Below are positions 17,741 through 26,410 of a stretch of 64,000 nt of DNA, in pieces. The DNA comes from Hyphomicrobiales bacterium. Its GTDB lineage: Bacteria > Pseudomonadota > Alphaproteobacteria > Rhizobiales > Phreatobacteraceae. Position numbers and translations under genes: made by a program. The notes beneath the pieces are model-generated. The model was not told the DNA's origin, made no database searches, and saw only the letters and a list, made by a program, of their open reading frames with translations. Positions within the stretch are counted from its first letter, which is position 1. Each line of letters begins with the position of its first letter. The stretch is from the NCBI GenBank assembly GCA_017304475.1, contig JAFKKV010000026.1:87669-151668 (forward strand), in the 5' to 3' direction.

Positions 17741-18460
17741 TCAGATCCACTTGCCGTGGAAGACGCGCTCGCGCGAGCGGATGATGTGCTCCTGCATCCA
17801 GCGTCGCGCGCCCTCCGCATCGCCGTCCCGGATACATTCGAAGATCGGCACGTGGCTGGAGCGCACGACCTCCGAATGATTGGGAGACTTGAGCGTCGAC
17901 AGGCTGCGGGCGAGCTCGATCAGGAAGCGGATATGGACCTGCGAGGCGTTCCAGGTCGCAATGAAGAACTCGTTATGCGTCGCCTGGGCGATCGCGCCAT
18001 GATAGGCGAGGTCTTCCTCGATACCCGGCACTTCCGTGCCGTTGCTGGTCTCGATGTCCTGCAGCAGGCCGCCGATGCGCTTGATGTCGCCCGGCTGCCG
18101 GTTCTTCGCCGCGACGAAGGCCACCTCGCCCTCGAAGGAAACGCGGTATTCATAGAACTTCTGAATATCGGTGATGCTGTGGATCTTCGCCGGCAGGGAG
18201 GCCACCTGCTCCGCCTCCACGGGCGGCACGGCGAGCGCCGGCCCGGCGACGAAACTGCCCGCTCCCTGGCGCGAGCGGATCAGGCCTTCCGCGCGCAGCC
18301 GCTCCAGCGCCTCGCGCACGATCGGCCGCGATACGCCGAACTTCTCGCAAAATTCCTTCTCGGAGGGCAGCCGCTGGTCGGCCGCGAATTGCCCGGAATC
18401 GATCTGCTTCAGGATGTCTCCGTAGAGCACATCACTCATTTTGAGACGGCGCGGACTCAT
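17741..18460 (-). CDS. GntR family transcriptional regulator, FCD subfamily
   Basis: About 239 residues from the ATG at 18460. The winged helix-turn-helix is near residues 5-75: LPSEKEFCEKFGVSRPIVRE then LERLRAEGLIRSRQGAGSFV. The FCD ligand domain follows, with EEDLAYHGAIAQATHNEF and SSHVPIFECIRDGDAEGARR, then WMQEHI, giving the Asp/His positions used for metal in the family. An ATG at 18439 is a shorter option; starts further upstream add Arg-rich sequence. It is convergent with the ABC importer and is the obvious local regulator of the importer and of the operon at 7230-12985, probably sensing a pathway acid. Its operator is not clear. Confidence 0.88.
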   Translation of the reverse strand: MSPRRLKMSDVLYGDILKQIDSGQFAADQRLPSEKEFCEKFGVSRPIVREALERLRAEGLIRSRQGAGSFVAGPALAVPPVEAEQVASLPAKIHSITDIQKFYEYRVSFEGEVAFVAAKNRQPGDIKRIGGLLQDIETSNGTEVPGIEEDLAYHGAIAQATHNEFFIATWNASQVHIRFLIELARSLSTLKSPNHSEVVRSSHVPIFECIRDGDAEGARRWMQEHIIRSRERVFHGKWI

Positions 18461-19447
18461 TCTTGTCACTCTGGGCCTTCGGGCCTTGCGCTTCATGCGG
18501 CGGCCCGTCGTTTTCCTGTTAGAGACGGATCCCGACGCCTCCGCCGCCGCCAAACTCGACGCACCGCCGCGATGCCTGGAGCCCGTCGCAGCGTTGGAAG
18601 TCTAGGACGGAAAGGAGCGGAGTTGTAAATTTGTTATAGATAGAGCGGCGGAAAATGACAACTTTCGGCGTAACTTCTCAGCCGCGGCAGGCTTGCTCCG
18701 CCGACGACCGCAAGGCCGGGCTACTCAGCATGGCCGGAGGCCCGCTGCGCGAAGCCGAGGGGTGGCGCTTGGGACCCCTGTCGCGCAGATCCGCGCGATG
18801 ACTGATCGGGACGAGATTGCCGCTGGGCGGCTTGGCGCTGTCGGTCGGTTCAGTTCAGCGACAGCCAGCACCTTGAAGCGGCGCGCCGTTGCCGACACGG
18901 CCTGCAGACCATGCCGTCCGGGCAGCTGGTCGTGCGCCTTGCCGGGGGCTCCGCCATGCCGATCGGCGACGAGGCGCTGCGCAACAAGAATCCCGCTGAT
19001 CAGAAGGAAGGGGGCGGCGGCGATCAGCTCCATCCGGTCGTGCTTGGCCGGACGATCAGCAGGATCATCCAGTCATGGCCGTTGCGCGAAAACCCGAACG
19101 AATGGCCAAAGATGACGGCCACTGCCGTCACCACGCGAAGCAGGTCGAAGGCGTTTGCGTCCACCTTCCAATCGCCACGCAGAGCGTGCGAGCCCTTGCC
19201 CCGCGGCCATTTCCCCAGGCCGCCCGGCCGAATCCCAGCCCCCGATCGATCCTGGCTCCGCCCTCTCGCTCAGGATCAGGTCGGGTTTGGATCAAAAGAA
19301 GGATGTGATCTCGGCAGGCCGAAATCGACCATTTCCGCCGCCACCATCGTCGGTGAGCCCGCCAACGCGAGCCCCGGCGAACTCGGCCAGGTTTCAGCTC
19401 GGCCCGAAGGGGCAAAGGTCGTCTCGCGGCCGACCGGCCGCAAAATC
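18461..19447. other. 987-bp region without an intact gene
   Basis: This stretch separates the catabolic region from the glycan locus. It holds a decayed acyltransferase fragment on the minus strand (listed separately) and a minus-strand frame at 18725-19033 with a hydrophobic start (LIAAAPFLLISGILVA) that may be a further remnant. An AT-rich patch at 18620-18665 would be the GntR promoter. Long open frames on the plus strand here have no family resemblance. Confidence 0.5.
19024..19195 (-). pseudogene. remnant of an acyltransferase family 3 membrane protein (N-terminal part)
   Basis: Reading the minus strand from about 19195 gives DWKVDANAFDLLRVVTAVAV followed by IFGHSFGFSRNGHDWM, which matches the start of acyltransferase 3 proteins (the FDxLR motif, a first membrane helix and the catalytic-region His in the FxHS element). 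The frame meets TGA at 19024-19026, about 57 codons in, and no start codon with a ribosome site is visible. A neighbouring frame continues with a hydrophobic segment at 19033 and below, which could be a later piece after deletion. Such enzymes O-acylate surface glycans, fitting the adjoining locus. Confidence 0.6.
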
Positions 19448-21289
19448 CTACTCGGTCCGGATCATGACTGCTTCGCTGCTGCGGGTCAGGTGGGGAGAAT
19501 AATAGGGATCGGCGTCGACATAGCGCGGCCACCGCGCGGCGAGGATCTGCGATTCCCGCTGAAACCGGGCGCGCTTCTCAGCGCCCATTTCATAGCCCCG
19601 CGACTTGCTTTCGAAATGGTGCAATTCGGCGAAGGGAGTCCAGATATTCTCGTAGCCTGCCTCCCGGACCTTCAGGCAGAAGTCGATGTCGTTCAGGGCG
19701 ATCTTCAGGAACCCTTCGTCGAAGCCGCCGACCTCCTGCGCGATGCACCGCCTCACGGCCAGGCAGGCGGCGGTGACGGCACTGAAATTCTGCGCGACGC
19801 GCAGGCGGCCAAAATAGCCGAACTCAGCGCCTTCGAAGCCTCGATAGGGATGACTGGCGACGCCGCAAACGCCCAGGAAGACACCCGCGTGTTGGATCGT
19901 GCCGTCGGGGTAGTAGAGTTTCGCGCCGACACAGCCGATCTCCGGCCGCATCGCCTGCGCGACCAATTCCGCCAGCCAGTCCGCGCCGATCACGCTGGTG
20001 TCGTTGTTGAGAAAGACGAGCACCTGTCCGGTCGCGGCGGCGATCCCGATATTGTTCATCGCCGAATAATTGAACGGCTGAGGATAACTCTCGATCCTGG
20101 CCCCGCTGCTGCGAAGTTCGGCATAGAGCCCCAGCGTGTCCAGGTCTGTCGAGCCATTGTCGACGATGACCAACTCAAAAGATGGATAGGTCGTTGTTTG
20201 CCGGATCGATTCGATGCAGGCACGCAGGAGTTCCGGCTGGTCCTTGTTGGGAATGACGATGCTGGCCAGCGGGACCGGCTGCGGCGTTCGAAATTGCACG
20301 CGGGCCAAGGGCGCCTCGGGCAGCAACGAGACGGTCGCCGGCCGGCCGGTCCGGTCGAGATGATCCGAAATCGCGGAGACCATGGCCCGCGAAGCTCGTG
20401 GCTTCGCCGCGCCACGGCCCGCCATCGACGTTTCAGCGGCGCGCCAATGATAGAGGACCTTCGGGATGTGAAGGATCTGGTCTCGCGCCAACCCCTCGGT
20501 GATTCTCAGATAGAGATCGTGGTCCTGGGCCCCCTCGAGGCCGAGCCGCCAGCCGCCGCGCGCCCGCACGTCTTCCGTGCGCATGGCGGAGAGATGGTTC
20601 AGGTAATTATAGGCACGCAGCAGGTCCGGCGACCAATCCGGCTTGAAGTGCGGCTCGTAGCGCCTGGTCCCGGTCGGATCGATCTTGTCCTCGTCGGAAT
20701 AGACAAAGCAAACCGCTGGAGCGTCCGCAATCGCCGATGCGAGTTCGAGAAGGGCATGCGGCCGCAGCAAATCGTCATGGTCGAGCGGAACGATCCATGC
20801 GCCGCCCGCGAGCCCGAGGGCGGCGTTCGAGGCGGCAGAGATGCCGCTGTTCCGGTCGAACCGGACCCATTTGATCCTCGCGTCTTCGGACCCGATCCGC
20901 TCCAGGATCCCGGCAACATGCAAGCTCTGGGATCCGTCGTCACAGATGCAGAGCTCCCAATGCGGGTAGATCTGCGACCGGACCGACGCTATCGCGGCTT
21001 CAAGGATCGGGGCGGGCGTCTCGAAGACCGGCATGATGACGGAAACGAGCGGGCGCGCCGCCAAGGCGCCCAATCGTTCCTCGAACGCGGCTCTGTCCGC
21101 CTCCGGATCGTCGTCGAATCGCTTGATCCAATCCTCGTAGCGCGCCTCGTGGCGCACGGTTCGCCGGAGGCGCCGCAGGAGCCCACTCGGCCCCTCGCTC
21201 CCCAGGATTTCGGCCACGCGCCTCAGGGCCGGCTGGATACCGCCGATCCGCCGAATGGCTCGCCCGAGCGGCGTTGCGATATGCGGCAA
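19448..21289 (-). CDS. two-domain family 2 glycosyltransferase (O-antigen / rhamnosyltransferase-like)
   Basis: A 613-residue cytoplasmic or membrane-associated protein with two GT-A domains. The first (residues about 80-300) shows LVSVIMPVFETPAP, ICDDGSQ and IVPLDHDDLLRPHALLE, then a WRAAETSM ending typical of RfbC-like enzymes. The second (about 340-570) shows LASIVIPNKDQPELL, IVDNGSTDLDTLG and VLVFLNNDTSVIG with a LNDIDFCLKVREAGY segment. Both nucleotide-sugar sites appear complete, so it may add two sugars or alternate. It starts at 21289 and diverges from the RgpF-type gene. Acceptor and donor sugars are not readable. Confidence 0.9.
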   Translation of the reverse strand: MPHIATPLGRAIRRIGGIQPALRRVAEILGSEGPSGLLRRLRRTVRHEARYEDWIKRFDDDPEADRAAFEERLGALAARPLVSVIMPVFETPAPILEAAIASVRSQIYPHWELCICDDGSQSLHVAGILERIGSEDARIKWVRFDRNSGISAASNAALGLAGGAWIVPLDHDDLLRPHALLELASAIADAPAVCFVYSDEDKIDPTGTRRYEPHFKPDWSPDLLRAYNYLNHLSAMRTEDVRARGGWRLGLEGAQDHDLYLRITEGLARDQILHIPKVLYHWRAAETSMAGRGAAKPRASRAMVSAISDHLDRTGRPATVSLLPEAPLARVQFRTPQPVPLASIVIPNKDQPELLRACIESIRQTTTYPSFELVIVDNGSTDLDTLGLYAELRSSGARIESYPQPFNYSAMNNIGIAAATGQVLVFLNNDTSVIGADWLAELVAQAMRPEIGCVGAKLYYPDGTIQHAGVFLGVCGVASHPYRGFEGAEFGYFGRLRVAQNFSAVTAACLAVRRCIAQEVGGFDEGFLKIALNDIDFCLKVREAGYENIWTPFAELHHFESKSRGYEMGAEKRARFQRESQILAARWPRYVDADPYYSPHLTRSSEAVMIRTE

Positions 21290-21653
21290 AGAACCATTCC
21301 GATGAAACTGTCGACGGTGCTGCTTCCTATGCGCCGCGTCAGCTTGTCAATTCTGAAAGGACTCGTGGAACGAGCATTATGCGGTGCGTACCTTCCTTAC
21401 GCACAATCATGACCGGAAAGTCCCGACGTTCAACGACGACACGGCGGTCTTCGGACGCCCTCTGGTCGAAGCCGCATATCCGGCATTTCCGCGCAATTCC
21501 GGCAGCGCGCTCCGGCCGCGGCGGCAATAGGCCAGAACACCCTGACGGGGAGCTATCCCGCGGCCTCAACCCGCGATACGAACGCCGTTCAATGTATCTG
21601 GGCGCCGGCAGCCGGGCCCTCCAACGCAAGAGGGGCCGAGAAGGGCCTGACCC
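21290..21653. promoter_or_regulatory. divergent intergenic region with two inverted repeats
   Basis: No gene is supported here. It separates two divergent glycan genes. CTCGT-GGA-ACGAG at 21362-21374 and GTGCGTA (21384-21390) with TACGCAC (21398-21404) are perfect inverted repeats 9 bp apart, beside a TTGTCA...CATTAT pair at about 21345-21380 that could be a promoter. A regulator is not known. Confidence 0.45.
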
Positions 21654-22532
21654 GTGTCCGCTCAATCGCTCATTTCCAGATGCGCTTCTCTCGCCCTTCG
21701 CGGCGTCGCCTATCTGCGCCATCGCCTGCAGATGGCCGCGACGCCGACAGTCGGGGCGATCTATGTGTCCGATACCGGGCGCCAGTGGCGAAGACGCCGG
21801 GCCGCGGCGCGCCCGCAAGCGATATGGCCGGGCCTCAGGGTCGCGATCGTTGCGCATGTCTATTATCCCGAACTGATGGACGAGATCCTCGCGTGCCGTC
21901 AGTTGCTGCCCTTGGGCACCCCCCTGCACGTCACATTACCGCCCGACCATGCCTCGTCGGTGCGCGCGGCGCTCGTCTCCCAGGAGGCGATCATCGTTCA
22001 CGAATGCGAGAATCGAGGTCGCGACATTGCGCCGTTCCTGACTCTCCTGTCGTCCGGCGTGCTGGACGGCTACGATGCAGTGCTGAAGCTCCATACCAAG
22101 CGAAGTCCTCATCTTCGCGATGGCGACATCCGGCGAAAGCTCTTGTTCGACAGGCTGTGCGGCGAGTGGAACAGTGTCTGCCGCATCGTGACGGCGTTCG
22201 AGCAGCCTACCACCGGGCTGGTGGGATGGGGCCAAACCTGGCGAGCAACGCCATCGTACTGGATGGCGAACGAGGTGCGCGTCGCGGGTCTCGCCGCACG
22301 AATGGGAGCGTCGCGCGAAGCGATGAGGCTGGGCTTCTTCGAAGGCTCCATGTTCTGGTTCCGCCCGGCCGCATTGGCGGCGCTGCGAGAACTCAGTCTG
22401 CGGCCGGGCGACTTCGAGCCGGAGGAACGCCAGCTCGACGCGACGCTGCACCATGCTGTCGAGCGATGTTTCACCATCTCGGCATGGGCCAGCGGCTATC
22501 GCGTGCTCGATCTCCAAGGACGTGCGCTCTGA
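21654..22532 (+). CDS. rhamnan synthesis protein F (RgpF) family protein
   Basis: A 292-residue protein of the RgpF family (PF05045 by recall). Diagnostic stretches are RVAIVAHVYYPELMDEIL near residue 65, ECENRGRDIAPFLTLL near 118, and YDAVLKLHTKRSPH near 140, then FFEGSMFWFRPAAL near 225. RgpF proteins are linked to rhamnose-glucose polysaccharide assembly in streptococci and occur widely in O-antigen loci, probably as glycosyltransferases. It begins with a GTG or the ATG-like codon at 21654 in the plus-strand group that continues to 28738. The presence of gmd and rmd in the locus fits a rhamnose-containing product. Confidence 0.85.
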   Translation: MSAQSLISRCASLALRGVAYLRHRLQMAATPTVGAIYVSDTGRQWRRRRAAARPQAIWPGLRVAIVAHVYYPELMDEILACRQLLPLGTPLHVTLPPDHASSVRAALVSQEAIIVHECENRGRDIAPFLTLLSSGVLDGYDAVLKLHTKRSPHLRDGDIRRKLLFDRLCGEWNSVCRIVTAFEQPTTGLVGWGQTWRATPSYWMANEVRVAGLAARMGASREAMRLGFFEGSMFWFRPAALAALRELSLRPGDFEPEERQLDATLHHAVERCFTISAWASGYRVLDLQGRAL

Positions 22533-22613
22533 CGCCGCGGCGCTCCTCGAGATTGACGGCACTCCGCGGCCGGGACTTTCCGCCCGTGTGCATGTGCGAT
22601 ATGGGTCTATCCC

Positions 22614-23654
22614 ATGTCAGGTGCTGGTTCGATCTCTCTTTCGGTCGTCGTCCCGATCTATTCCGGAGAGGCCTATCTGCGTGAGCTGGTCGGGCAGCTC
22701 GCCAAGGTGCGAGCTGATTGGCGCGAGCGGGGCGCGCCGATGGATCTTGCCGAGGTCATCCTCGTGGACGATGCCGCCATCGACGGGTCGCCCGCCCTCA
22801 TGGATGAGCTTTCGAAGGAATTCGGCTGGGTGACAGCCGTTCACATGATGCAGAATTTCGGCCAGCACGCCGCGACGATTGCGGGGGTCCTGCATAGTTC
22901 CGGCGATTGGGTCGTGACCCTTGACGAAGATCTCCAGCATCCTCCGGGCGAGATCGAGGGATTGCTGAAACATGCAGTCCTGGAGCGGGCGGATATCGTC
23001 TATGCGAAGCCCACGGGAGCTGTTCACGAGGCGCGCTCACGCGATTGGGCCTCCCGCGGCTTCAAGCGGCTGATGGTGTTCCTCACCGGAAACGCCAATG
23101 TCATCCATTTCAACAGTTTTCGATTGCTGCGCGGCCCCCTCGCCCGCGCCGCCTCGAGTGTCTGCGGTTATGAGACCTATTTCGATGTGGCGCTGTCCTG
23201 GTTCACCAAGCGCGTCACATTTCGATCGCTCGAGCTCAAGGATCACCGCTTCATCGCCAGCGGCCGGAGCGGCTACAGCTTCGCGCGTCTCCTGACCCAT
23301 GCACGGCGTCTGCTTATTTCCAGCCAGGTGAAGCTTGTTCGCCTGTTCGGATTGGTCGGGATGTTCATCGTGGTCGCCAGCACGCTTGGCGCGCTTGCCC
23401 TCCTCATGAACAAGATGCTCTCGCCGGACAGCATCTCCGTGACCGGCTGGACTTCGCTCATGCTGACGATCGTCTTCTTTGGCGGCCTCATCACCTTCAT
23501 GCTGTCGCTCGGGCTCGAATACCTCTCGACCCTCGTTCTGGCCGCCCATGGCAAGCCGGTATTTTTCTCGGTCGACCGTTCGAACGACCTGACCTTGGTC
23601 CGTTATTTTTCATCCGCGCCGTATGATACTGATAGAACGCCAGCCTTCGCCTGA
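22614..23654 (+). CDS. polyprenyl-phosphate glycosyltransferase, GT2 (ArnC/GtrB/DPM1-like) with two C-terminal membrane segments
   Basis: A 346-residue protein. The GT-A domain begins at SLSVVVPIYSGEAYL; ILVDDAAIDGS takes the DDGS place, MQNFGQHAATIAG is the usual NFGxxxA motif, and VVTLDEDLQHPPGEI holds the metal site. Two strong transmembrane helices follow (LFGLVGMFIVVASTLGALAL near 243 and SLMLTIVFFGGLITFMLSLG near 280). This is the layout of ArnC and GtrB, which load a sugar onto undecaprenyl phosphate on the cytoplasmic face. With GtrA at 25316 and the large membrane protein at 26411 it may form a Gtr-type glycosylation system. Its end overlaps the next gene by 32 bp. Confidence 0.9.
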   Translation: MSGAGSISLSVVVPIYSGEAYLRELVGQLAKVRADWRERGAPMDLAEVILVDDAAIDGSPALMDELSKEFGWVTAVHMMQNFGQHAATIAGVLHSSGDWVVTLDEDLQHPPGEIEGLLKHAVLERADIVYAKPTGAVHEARSRDWASRGFKRLMVFLTGNANVIHFNSFRLLRGPLARAASSVCGYETYFDVALSWFTKRVTFRSLELKDHRFIASGRSGYSFARLLTHARRLLISSQVKLVRLFGLVGMFIVVASTLGALALLMNKMLSPDSISVTGWTSLMLTIVFFGGLITFMLSLGLEYLSTLVLAAHGKPVFFSVDRSNDLTLVRYFSSAPYDTDRTPAFA

Positions 23655-24582
23655 GGGCGATACACGGCATGCGATCGCGATCTTCGGCGTCGGGCTCGTC
23701 GGCGCGGCGGTCCTGCAGGCGATTTTGCGCCACGGGCCGGCACAGCCGACCGAACTGCCCCTGAACTGGACGGATCGCGGCCAGAGGGCGGCGGAGCTGG
23801 CCGCCGTGGCAGATGCGTTGGGCAGGCTGAACAGCGTCGAGACGCTGGATATCCTGTGGGCTGCCGGAAAGGCCGGGTTCGCGGCCGACCGCGCACAGCT
23901 TGGGTCCGAAGTCGAGGCCTTCGGCGACATACTGCAATGGGCGAGAGCCATGCGGCACCGCTGTCCCGGCCGCGCTCTGCACCTGCATGTCGTCAGTTCG
24001 GCAGGCGGGTTGTTCGAAGGGCAGCGCTTCGTCGATGGCGCGAGCACGCCGCAGCCGTGCAGAGCCTATGGAGAAGCCAAGCTCGAGCAGGAGCAGCTTG
24101 CGGGGCATTTGCGCTCGGAAATGTCAGTTCAGATCTATCGTCCGAGTTCCATTTATGGCTTCACCGGGATACATGGGCGCTTCGGGCTTGTGAACGCCCT
24201 GATCGCGAATGCGAAGCGGCATGCGACGACGCGGATTTTCGGAGGGCTCGATACCGTGCGCGACTATGTCCTTGCGACAGATGTCGGCGATTTCATCGCA
24301 CGGAGGATCATCGGCCTGGAGACTTCGTCGCGGACCTTCCTCCTGGCCAGTGGCAAGCCGGCATCGGTGAGCCAGATCGCACGCATCGCCAGCAAGGTGA
24401 TTGGTGCGCCGCTCTACCTCAGTCTGGACCCCTTGCCGTCGAATGCGAGCCCCATCACGTTTCGACCGTCCGCATTGCCTGAAGACTGGCGCCCGACGGA
24501 TCTCGAAACCGGGATCCGCCTGGTGATGCTTCAGCTGTCGTCGAGCTTCGAATCCGGTCGCAATGCGCGGTTACGGCAGTGA
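23623..24582 (+). CDS. NAD-dependent epimerase/dehydratase family protein (extended SDR)
   Basis: A 319-residue SDR-type enzyme. The cofactor loop AIFGVGLVGAAVL lies near residue 20, the active-site Tyr and Lys are in CRAYGEAKLEQEQ (Y-x-x-x-K) near 150, the catalytic Ser is in HVVSSAGG, and IYRPSSIYGFTG and DTVRDYVLATDVGDF match nucleotide-sugar epimerases and reductases. It probably makes or modifies the nucleotide sugar used by the neighbouring GT. The start at 23623 lies inside the preceding gene. The stop overlaps a GTG start of the next gene. The product sugar cannot be told. Confidence 0.85.
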   Translation: MILIERQPSPEGDTRHAIAIFGVGLVGAAVLQAILRHGPAQPTELPLNWTDRGQRAAELAAVADALGRLNSVETLDILWAAGKAGFAADRAQLGSEVEAFGDILQWARAMRHRCPGRALHLHVVSSAGGLFEGQRFVDGASTPQPCRAYGEAKLEQEQLAGHLRSEMSVQIYRPSSIYGFTGIHGRFGLVNALIANAKRHATTRIFGGLDTVRDYVLATDVGDFIARRIIGLETSSRTFLLASGKPASVSQIARIASKVIGAPLYLSLDPLPSNASPITFRPSALPEDWRPTDLETGIRLVMLQLSSSFESGRNARLRQ

Positions 24583-25319
24583 CCGTCGCAGGACAAAGAT
24601 TGGCAGGACAAGTGGACCCTCAACAGGAACAGACCGCCAGGACGTTCGATGGCTATAAGGACAGCTATTCGGAGGCTGTCGACAGCGTCGTCGCTTTTAC
24701 CGGCTTTTCCGTCGATTTCTTCACGAGGGTCAAGGCCGACTACATCCTCGATCTGACGCGGGAAGAGCTAGGGAACCCCGGAAACCTGTCCGTCCTCGAT
24801 GTCGGCTGCGGGATCGGCAACTATCATCCCCTGCTCTCACCGCATTTCGGCACGCTGGCCGGCGTGGACGTTTCGAGCGCCTGCGTCGATACGGCACGTC
24901 GACGCAATCCGGCCGTTGGATACCAAGTCTATGATGGCGAAAGGCTGCCCTATGACAGTGCCAGCTTCGATCTCGCTTTCACGATCTGCGTCATGCACCA
25001 CGTGCCCCCCGCCAAATGGCGCGGCTTCGTCGGCGAAATGCGACGTGTTCTGAGGCCGGGTGGATTGGCCCTGGTCTTCGAGCATAATCCGTACAATCCC
25101 TTGACGCGGCGTGCCGTCAACACTTGCCCTTTCGATGCGGATGCCGTTTTGCTGCGCAGCCGGACCACGAAAGCACTGCTCCGAGAGGCGGGCTTCGACG
25201 GTATTCGCGCGCGTTATATCCTGTCCGTCCCGCCGACGAACCGCCTCTTGCGCCGCGTTGATCGCGGATTCGGGCTGCTGCCGTTCGGTGGCCAGTATTA
25301 CGTGATGGCAACGGCATGA
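24579..25319 (+). CDS. class I SAM-dependent methyltransferase
   Basis: A 246-residue methyltransferase. Motif I is LSVLDVGCGIGNYHPLL near residue 70, followed by the acidic strand end TLAGVDVSSACVDTA, motif II FDLAFTICVMHHVP near 130 and MRRVLRPGGLALVFEHNPYN near 150. GTG start, 4-bp overlap with the SDR gene. It lies inside a run of coupled glycan genes, so it probably methylates a sugar or lipid-linked sugar, or a cyclopropane-like target. The acceptor is unknown. Confidence 0.85.
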   Translation: MTVAGQRLAGQVDPQQEQTARTFDGYKDSYSEAVDSVVAFTGFSVDFFTRVKADYILDLTREELGNPGNLSVLDVGCGIGNYHPLLSPHFGTLAGVDVSSACVDTARRRNPAVGYQVYDGERLPYDSASFDLAFTICVMHHVPPAKWRGFVGEMRRVLRPGGLALVFEHNPYNPLTRRAVNTCPFDADAVLLRSRTTKALLREAGFDGIRARYILSVPPTNRLLRRVDRGFGLLPFGGQYYVMATA

Positions 25320-25789
25320 AGAATGGGCTTGCGGATTGGCTCAGCCATCAGATCTCGTCGGACGCGCTGTTGGTCAAGGCGATCCGGTTCGGGATGATCG
25401 GCGCGCTCAGCGGCGCCGCCTTTCTGGGAGTGACGATGGTTCTCGTCGATCTCATCGGCGTCGGCGCGAAGCTTGCCGCCGCGATCGCCTACCTTTCATC
25501 GATGCCGTTGAATTTCATAGGCAATCGCCGGTTCTCGTTTCGCTCGCGCGGGTCTTTGGTGCCGGACCTGTCGCGGTTCGCCGTGCTCCATGCCGTCAAC
25601 CTGCTGCTCGCCATGCTGTCGATGGGAGCAGTCGTCGACCTCTTGGGAATCCATTATCTGCTGGGCGCGGCCGCCACCATCGTCATCGTTCCGCTCGTCA
25701 ATTTCGCGGCGATGAACTGGTGGGTCTTCCGCGCGAGACGATGCGACCGGTCAGACGCGACGCGGTGCGGTGGTGAAGGCAAGGCCTGA
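25316..25789 (+). CDS. GtrA-like family membrane protein (flippase-type)
   Basis: A 157-residue protein with four predicted transmembrane helices: IRFGMIGALSGAAFLGVTMV near residue 21, then AAAIAYLSSMPLNFIGNRRF, FAVLHAVNLLLAMLSMGAVV, and AATIVIVPLVNFAAMNWWVF. The NRRFSF sequence after helix 2 and the MNWWVFR end are typical of GtrA. GtrA proteins are thought to flip polyprenyl-phosphate-linked sugars across the membrane. It overlaps the methyltransferase gene by 4 bp and sits close to a GtrB-like enzyme and a GT-C-like protein. Confidence 0.9.
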   Translation: MKNGLADWLSHQISSDALLVKAIRFGMIGALSGAAFLGVTMVLVDLIGVGAKLAAAIAYLSSMPLNFIGNRRFSFRSRGSLVPDLSRFAVLHAVNLLLAMLSMGAVVDLLGIHYLLGAAATIVIVPLVNFAAMNWWVFRARRCDRSDATRCGGEGKA

Positions 25790-25801
25790 AAGTCGATCCT
25801 C

Positions 25802-26410
25802 ATGTTGAAGAAGGCTCTGGAACTGCCCGGCATCTACCAAGCCTTCCAGGAGGCTGGGGGGTTTTTCGGTGCGCGGGTCAAGGCCCAGTCCGAGTTCCTG
25901 GATATTCGGCCGGGCATGCAGGTCATCGATATCGGCTGCGGCCCCGGTCACATCGCCAAGTTCATGCCGGAAGGCGTCGACTATGTCGGTTTCGATATAG
26001 ACCGCTCCTATATCGACCACGCCAACAGGCGCTTCGGCAATCGCGGCCGGTTCTTCTGCCAGTTCTTCGACGCAGCCGCGGCGCGGCAGTTCGGCCCGGC
26101 CGATATCGTGATGATGAATGGCGTGCTGCACCATATCGGCGACGACGAGCTCGGCGATACCCTGCGCAATGTCCGGGAAGCACTCCGGCCGGGAGGCCTG
26201 CTGTTCACCCTCGATGGCTGCTACCGGCAGGGACAGTCGGCCTTCAGGCGCTGGATGCTCGACAATGACCGGGGCCGCTTCGTGCGCGACGAAGCCGGAT
26301 ATCGCCAGGTTCTGGCGCCGGTTTTCGAGACCGTTGAACTGCACATTCGCGAGAACTATTCGCGCGTTCCCTACACCTTCGTCGTGGGCGTCTCCGCCAG
26401 AACCACTTGA
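25802..26410 (+). CDS. class I SAM-dependent methyltransferase
   Basis: A 202-residue methyltransferase. Motif I is MQVIDIGCGPGHIAKFM near residue 40, the acidic residue follows in YVGFDIDRSYIDHA, and IVMMNGVLHHIGDDEL and VREALRPGGLLFTLDG are the later motifs. No membrane segment. It is 12 bp after GtrA and abuts the large membrane protein gene, so it belongs to the same transcription unit. Likely target: a lipid-linked sugar or glycan end. Confidence 0.85.
   Translation: MLKKALELPGIYQAFQEAGGFFGARVKAQSEFLDIRPGMQVIDIGCGPGHIAKFMPEGVDYVGFDIDRSYIDHANRRFGNRGRFFCQFFDAAAARQFGPADIVMMNGVLHHIGDDELGDTLRNVREALRPGGLLFTLDGCYRQGQSAFRRWMLDNDRGRFVRDEAGYRQVLAPVFETVELHIRENYSRVPYTFVVGVSARTT

Noticed and set aside
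18911..21412. 833-codon open frame on the plus strand opposite the two-domain GT2 gene
   Set aside because: It is antisense to a clear glycosyltransferase and shows no family motifs; long mirror frames are expected in GC-rich coding DNA.
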